A stretch of 5,459 nt of DNA from an uncultured Lysobacter sp. (GTDB lineage: Bacteria > Pseudomonadota > Gammaproteobacteria > Xanthomonadales > Xanthomonadaceae). The first letter of the stretch is position 1. The number at the start of each line of letters is the position of its first letter. The notes beneath the pieces were generated by a model. That model ran no database searches and was not told where the DNA came from. It saw only the letters and a list, made by a program, of their open reading frames with translations. The stretch is from the NCBI GenBank assembly GCA_943913335.1, contig CALTXS010000080.1, positions 1-5,459 of the forward strand. The letters are read 5' to 3'. The translations under genes were made by a program, and so were the position numbers. Below, piece by piece: positions 1 to 5,459 of this stretch.

Positions 1-1120
1 GGTTGGTGGTCATCGTGTTGCCGTACAAACCGGGGCGATAGGTAGCGGCTGCGCGTTCGGTCATGGCCAGTACCGACAGCGGGAACTGACCGGCATTCAG
101 TGCTTTGGAATAGGCTTCGAGATCCGGGGCGTCACATTGTTCAAAACCGGGGTAGTCAACAATCGACAACACGCCATGGGCGCGCAAGCCGGCCTGGATC
201 GAGTCCACCAGCAGCAGCGAGCCGTGTTCGGCGGTCAGGCGGCGCGCTTCGTTATAGAAATCGACGGGGACGCTGCGGCCGGGATCGCCTTCGCCCATTA
301 CAGGCTCCAGGAACATGGCCTCAATGAACCAGTTACTGGCGCGCGCCGATTCGAAGGCCTGTTGCAGGGCCTGAACGTCATAGGGCTCGATGGCGATTAC
401 CGAATCCTCACCTCGGTAGCTCGCGAGATTTGCGATATAGCCCTTGCGCGAAGAGTTCGAATACAGAGCAGGGCGGTCGGTGCGGCCGTGGAAGCTGCCT
501 TTAACCACAATGCGCTTGATGGTGGCGCCGGGGTAGCGGCCATCGGGATCAGTCATGACTTTGGCATTGGCGTCGGCCAGACGTGCTGCGACGGTTACGG
601 CCTCACTGCCGGAGTTGACGCAGATAAAGCGTGCGTAAGGACAAGCGCCGCGGCTGCGGCCAATGGCGCCGCGCAGTCTGTCCGTAAAGCGTCTTTGCGA
701 CAGCGAAGGCGTCATGACGTTGGCAAGCACTTGCGGCTTGGCCATTGCATCGAGAACGGATTGCGGCGTGTGGCCGAAACCGAGCATGCCGTAACCGCCG
801 GAGTCGTGGAGCACTGCACCTTTGAGCGTCACGATCCAGGGGCCGGCCGCAGCCAGCGCAACGTAAGGATTGACGGCATCGGTTGCGTAGAAGTTGATAA
901 AATCCGCTTGCAGCTGTTCGATCTGATCGCGCTCGTCCAATTGCAGGAGGTCGGCGAACTCGTCGGAAACCGCCTTAAAAGCGTTGCCGGCACGCTCAAT
1001 GGCCAGGCCGAGATTGGAGTCCAGGAGCGCAAATTGCTCGATCGTGGCATCGTCCAGGCCGGTGGTGAGACGATGCCCCCCGCAGTCGCGAAGGGGCTTA
1101 AGGGTGTCGAGTACGGACAT
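1..1120 (-). CDS. Class III PLP-dependent aminotransferase, C-terminus missing (runs off left edge)
   Basis: Reading the minus strand from ATG at 1120 gives 373 uninterrupted codons to the left edge. An AGGAG Shine-Dalgarno (plus-strand ctcct, 1127-1131) sits 6 nt before the ATG and fixes the start. Class III (ornithine/acetylornithine/GABA type) landmarks occur in order: [11 protein letters not shown] (about 110-119), NSGSEA (169-174, phosphate-binding region), FHGRT (210-214), LEPVMGEGD (271-279, matching the usual EPxxGEGG), LLVDSIQAG (303-311), and [13 protein letters not shown] (337-349), where Lys339 is the expected Schiff-base lysine. Asp306 should contact the PLP ring nitrogen. About 80 residues precede the conserved fold, longer than in compact acetylornithine-type members. 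The DSIQAG motif replaces the usual DE-V-Q-[TS]-G, which suggests a distinct subfamily. It is probably a soluble cytoplasmic enzyme transferring an amino group from an amine or amino acid to a keto acid; the substrate cannot be assigned. It is divergent from queA, with no co-directional partner in the window. Family call is firm, function open. Confidence 0.9.
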   Translation of the reverse strand, partial: MSVLDTLKPLRDCGGHRLTTGLDDATIEQFALLDSNLGLAIERAGNAFKAVSDEFADLLQLDERDQIEQLQADFINFYATDAVNPYVALAAAGPWIVTLKGAVLHDSGGYGMLGFGHTPQSVLDAMAKPQVLANVMTPSLSQRRFTDRLRGAIGRSRGACPYARFICVNSGSEAVTVAARLADANAKVMTDPDGRYPGATIKRIVVKGSFHGRTDRPALYSNSSRKGYIANLASYRGEDSVIAIEPYDVQALQQAFESARASNWFIEAMFLEPVMGEGDPGRSVPVDFYNEARRLTAEHGSLLLVDSIQAGLRAHGVLSIVDYPGFEQCDAPDLEAYSKALNAGQFPLSVLAMTERAAATYRPGLYGNTMTTN

Positions 1121-1198
1121 GAAACGCTCCTGCAATCGTTTGCATTCAGGGAATCCGACGAGTTTATCAAAGCGCCTCGAATGCCGTAACCCCCGTGA

Positions 1199-1218
1199 CG
1201 GTACAGTAAAATGTACCG
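1199..1218. promoter_or_regulatory. Perfect inverted repeat (operator-like dyad) before queA
   Basis: The arms CGGTACA (1199-1205) and TGTACCG (1212-1218) are exact reverse complements separated by 6 bases (GTAAAA). The dyad lies in the 100-bp divergent region, overlaps the best -10 candidate for queA, and ends two bases before the GTG. A dimeric DNA-binding regulator there would block RNA polymerase. If the region were instead transcribed from further upstream, the same bases would form a 7-bp hairpin next to the start codon. I do not recognise it as the site of a known regulator. Confidence 0.45.
1207..1212 (+). promoter_or_regulatory. Probable -10 element (TAAAAT) for queA-tgt
   Basis: TAAAAT matches the sigma-70 -10 consensus at five of six positions. 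No good -35 hexamer lies 16-18 bp upstream (bases around 1183-1190 read gccgtaac), and there is no extended -10 TG. Transcription from it would begin at about 1218-1220, giving almost no 5' leader before the GTG at 1221. Its position between divergent genes and before the first gene of the plus-strand cluster supports it. Confidence 0.4.
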
Positions 1219-1220
1219 CT

Positions 1221-3433
<2,213 letters not shown>

Positions 3434-3462
3434 AACGGCGGGGTTAGGGCCCCATTCAAGGC

Positions 3463-3468
3463 TATAAT
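3463..3468 (+). promoter_or_regulatory. -10 box (TATAAT) upstream of yajC
   Basis: A perfect sigma-70 -10 hexamer lies in the 80-bp gap between tgt and yajC. No convincing -35 lies at 16-18 bp (bases 3439-3446 are G-rich). The nearest TTGAAA, at 3430-3435, is 27 bp away, which is too far. Initiation would fall near 3475, giving a leader of roughly 40 nt before the yajC ATG. It suggests that yajC-secD can be expressed separately from queA-tgt. Confidence 0.5.
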
Positions 3469-3513
3469 GGCGGATTAACCTGTCATTTTAGAGCCGAGCA
3501 GAGAGCCCTTTTC

Positions 3514-3858
3514 ATGAGTCTGACTGATTTCTTCATTTCCACTGCGCATGCGCAGACCGCCGGTGCGGCGCCGCAGGGCGGCATGACTTCCATGCTGCTG
3601 ATGTTTCCGTTGCTGTTCATCGTCATGTACTTCCTGACGATCCGTCCGCAAATGAAAAAGCAAAAAGAACACAAGGCCATGCTCGATGCGCTGGCCAAGG
3701 GCGATGAGGTCCTGACCAACGGCGGTATCGCCGGTCGCGTCGTCGCCATGGGCGAGCAGTTCGTGAGCGTTGAGATTGCCGATAACACCGTCATCCGCGT
3801 GCAAAAGGGTGCGCTGTCCATGGTGTTGCCTAAGGGCACGCTGGCTAAGGCCGCTTAA
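3514..3858 (+). CDS. yajC: Sec translocon accessory protein YajC
   Basis: YajC is a small single-span inner-membrane protein that associates with SecD-SecF and supports SecYEG export and YidC-linked insertion; in E. coli it is not essential. The product is 114 residues (E. coli 110). A short Ala/Gly-rich N-terminal segment (about 10-23) precedes one hydrophobic span (about 24-43, MTSMLLMFPLLFIVMYFLTI). The family signature IRPQMKKQKEHK (43-54), a basic stretch on the cytoplasmic side, follows. The cytoplasmic domain contains KGDEVLTNGGIAGRV (62-76) and ends near VLPKGTL (104-110), both typical. A GAGAG-like purine stretch (3501-3505) lies about 8 nt before the ATG. A TATAAT box lies upstream, and a strong hairpin follows the stop before secD. 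The yajC-secD-secF order is widespread in Proteobacteria. Confidence 0.96.
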   Translation: MSLTDFFISTAHAQTAGAAPQGGMTSMLLMFPLLFIVMYFLTIRPQMKKQKEHKAMLDALAKGDEVLTNGGIAGRVVAMGEQFVSVEIADNTVIRVQKGALSMVLPKGTLAKAA

Positions 3859-3869
3859 CCTGAGTTCCC

Positions 3870-3901
3870 AAGGCGGATCGGCAACGGTCCGCCTTCGTTT
3901 T
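3870..3901 (+). terminator. GNRA-capped hairpin between yajC and secD (attenuator or leaky terminator)
   Basis: Bases 3870-3880 pair with 3885-3895: AAGGCGGA against TCCGCCTT (8 bp), then U-G, C-G and G-C, giving an 11-bp stem closed by a GCAA tetraloop (3881-3884). Downstream is TTCGTTTT, so the U-tract is short and interrupted by CG. The hairpin begins 11 nt after the yajC stop and ends 20 nt before the secD ATG. Because secD has almost no room for its own promoter, full termination is unlikely. Partial termination, or protection of the yajC 3' end after processing, is more plausible. Confidence 0.6.
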
Positions 3902-3915
3902 ACCGAGTATTCCTC

Positions 3916-5459
3916 ATGCTGACTTTCCCCCGCTGGAAATACGCGCTGATTCTGCTGGTCACCTTGTTTGGCCTGCTGTATGCGCTGCCCAATATCTACC
4001 CTCAAGACAGCTCCGTGCAGATCAGTTCCGCACGTGGTGCACCGATCAATGCCCAGCTGCAGCAACGCGTCAAGGCCGATGTAACGGCTGCCGGCATTCA
4101 GCCCAAGTCAGTGGAAATTGATCCTAAATCGCTGCTGGTGCGCTTGAGCAATCCCGATGACCAATCGCGCGCTGCGGATCTGCTGCGCTCCAAGTTGGGC
4201 TCGGACTACGTTGTTGCGCTGAACCTGGTGTCCAACGTGCCGGACTGGTTGAGCAAGCTGGGCGCCCGGCCGATGCAGTTGGGACTGGATTTGCAGGGCG
4301 GTGTGCACTTCACCATGCAGGTGGATCAGAAGGCCGCGCTGGATAAGCGCATGGAAGCTCTGTCCGAAGAGGTCCGTACCCTGATGGCCGATCGCAAGAT
4401 CGCCGTGACCGGTGTCGAGCGCGGTGCCGGCAACTCCGTCGTGATCAAGCTGGCTAATGCCGCCGACCTCGATAAGGCCGTCACCCAGCTGAGCCTGTCG
4501 CAACCCGACATGCAGATCGATTCGGGCGCAGACACCGTCACCATGACGCTGTCTGCCGCTGCGCTGGATCGCTTTGCGACCGAAGCGGTCGAGCAGAACG
4601 TCGGCACGCTGCGTAACCGCATTAACGCCCTCGGCGTGGCCGAGCCGATCATCCAGCGTCAAGGCAAGGACCGCATCGTAGTTCAGCTGGCCGGTGTGCA
4701 GGATACCGCTCAAGCCAAGCGCATTCTGGGTGCAACGGCTACGCTGGAATGGCGTGCCACTGTCGATGGCGATGCAGTCGCTGCCGAACAGACCGGCATC
4801 GTTCCGCCAAATGCTCGCGTGTTCTACTACAAGCAACAGGCACCCGGCCAACCGCCGATTCCGCTGCTGCTTAACAAGCGACTGATTGCCACAGGTGACC
4901 AGATGGTCGGCGCATCGGCCTCTACCGATCCGCAGTCGGGTACGCCTTCGGTGAACGTCAAGCTCAATGACGCAGCCGGTCAGCGGATGTTCGACTTCAC
5001 CAGCCAGAACGTCGGCAAGAATATGGCGGTCGTGTATGTTGAACGCATCCCCGAAGTCACGATGGTCGACGGCAAGGAAGTGCATTCGACCCGCGTCAGC
5101 GAGCAAGTGATCTCCAACGCAACCGTCAACGGTGTGTTCGGTAAGGACTTCATCACGTCCGGTCTGGGCTCCATGCAGGAAGCTCAGGATCTCGCGCTGC
5201 TGCTGCGTTCGGGTTCGTTGGCTGCACCGATGGACTTCGTTGAAGAACGAGTCGTCGGTCCTTCGCTCGGCAAGCAGAACGTTGAGAACGGCCTTAAGGC
5301 CATTCTGTTCTCGTTCGGTTTTGCACTGGTCTTCTTCTTGATTTACTACCGCATGTTCGGCATCATCACCTGTCTGTCGCTGCTGCTGAATCTGTTGCTG
5401 CTGATTGCAGTGATGGGCCTGTTCGGTGCCACACTGACCCTGCCGGGTCTGGCCGGTAT
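3916..5459 (+). CDS. secD: Protein translocase subunit SecD, C-terminus missing (runs off right edge)
   Basis: SecD with SecF forms an inner-membrane complex that uses the proton-motive force to pull exported proteins through SecYEG. The window holds 514 codons plus two bases; E. coli SecD has 615. The start MLTFPRWKYALILL, with a first membrane span at about 8-26 and LYALPN (21-26), matches the family. The periplasmic part follows: VVALNL (99-104), LGLDLQGGVHF (122-132, the hallmark SecD motif), LRNRINALGVAEPIIQRQG (232-250), DRIVVQLAGVQD (252-263) and AKRILGATATLEWR (267-280). The membrane region then begins: RSGSLAAPMDFVEERVVGPSLG (431-452), with spans at about 462-478 and 483-505. The cut falls at PGLAG, before the span that carries VDANV with the proton-pathway aspartate in E. 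coli. The ATG at 3916 fits the family N-terminus, but its Shine-Dalgarno is poor (only GAG at 3905-3907). secF is expected downstream. Confidence 0.98.
   Translation, partial: MLTFPRWKYALILLVTLFGLLYALPNIYPQDSSVQISSARGAPINAQLQQRVKADVTAAGIQPKSVEIDPKSLLVRLSNPDDQSRAADLLRSKLGSDYVVALNLVSNVPDWLSKLGARPMQLGLDLQGGVHFTMQVDQKAALDKRMEALSEEVRTLMADRKIAVTGVERGAGNSVVIKLANAADLDKAVTQLSLSQPDMQIDSGADTVTMTLSAAALDRFATEAVEQNVGTLRNRINALGVAEPIIQRQGKDRIVVQLAGVQDTAQAKRILGATATLEWRATVDGDAVAAEQTGIVPPNARVFYYKQQAPGQPPIPLLLNKRLIATGDQMVGASASTDPQSGTPSVNVKLNDAAGQRMFDFTSQNVGKNMAVVYVERIPEVTMVDGKEVHSTRVSEQVISNATVNGVFGKDFITSGLGSMQEAQDLALLLRSGSLAAPMDFVEERVVGPSLGKQNVENGLKAILFSFGFALVFFLIYYRMFGIITCLSLLLNLLLLIAVMGLFGATLTLPGLAG

Noticed and set aside
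137..1189. 350-codon open frame on the plus strand opposite the aminotransferase
   Set aside because: Its translation has no recognisable family. The minus strand in the same region gives a full set of class III aminotransferase motifs and a good ribosome site. It is an antisense by-product of codon bias in a GC-rich gene.
1121..1198. Promoter for the aminotransferase on the minus strand
   Set aside because: Pieces such as TTGATA and TAAACT occur on the minus strand, but no -35/-10 pair with acceptable spacing and matches was found, so none is annotated.
984..1220. Upstream in-frame extension of queA (including ATG at 1119)
   Set aside because: The added residues are unlike any QueA N-terminus and overlap the divergent gene. 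The GTG at 1221 yields 357 residues, the family's normal length.
1121..1220. preQ1 riboswitch before queA
   Set aside because: I see no preQ1-type stem and A-rich tail in this 100-bp gap, and the probable transcript start leaves almost no leader.
3475..4065. 196-codon minus-strand open frame spanning yajC and the start of secD
   Set aside because: It is low-complexity in His, Gln and Arg, crosses two well-supported genes and their hairpin, and shows no family motif.
4108..5106. 332-codon minus-strand open frame opposite secD
   Set aside because: It is rich in His, Gln and Arg, typical of an antisense translation, and the plus strand encodes intact SecD throughout.

Overview
The window looks like an ordinary chromosomal segment of a gammaproteobacterium with moderately high GC. 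Gene order (queA-tgt-yajC-secD) and protein wording fit this: SecD has the WKY...LYALPN start, and YajC has IRPQMKKQKEHK and DEVLTNGG. I lean towards the Xanthomonadaceae/Lysobacterales, because these proteins resemble my memory of Xanthomonas versions. That placement is inference, not something a search has confirmed.

Layout. Bases 1-1120 carry the N-terminal 373 residues of a class III PLP-dependent aminotransferase on the minus strand; its C-terminus lies beyond the left edge. A 100-bp divergent intergenic region (1121-1220) follows. It holds a perfect 7-bp-arm dyad overlapping a probable -10 box for the plus-strand genes. queA (1221-2294, GTG start) and tgt (2291-3433) overlap by ATGA and form a translationally coupled pair. 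An 80-bp gap with a TATAAT box leads to yajC (3514-3858). A strong GNRA-capped hairpin lies between yajC and secD. secD (3916 onward) runs off the right edge after 514 codons, just before the region where the family carries its fourth membrane segment.

How the genes work together. Tgt and QueA catalyse consecutive steps of queuosine synthesis in tRNA: Tgt exchanges guanine-34 for preQ1, then QueA adds the epoxycyclopentane group from S-adenosylmethionine. YajC and SecD are membrane partners of the SecYEG translocon; secF would be expected just past the right edge. The aminotransferase is transcribed away from this cluster and has no evident functional link to it.

I found no mobile element, CRISPR array, rRNA, tRNA or clearly new system. 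The points most worth a second look are regulatory: the operator-like dyad and apparently leaderless GTG start of queA, and the hairpin between yajC and secD. The aminotransferase also has a divergent active-site motif.
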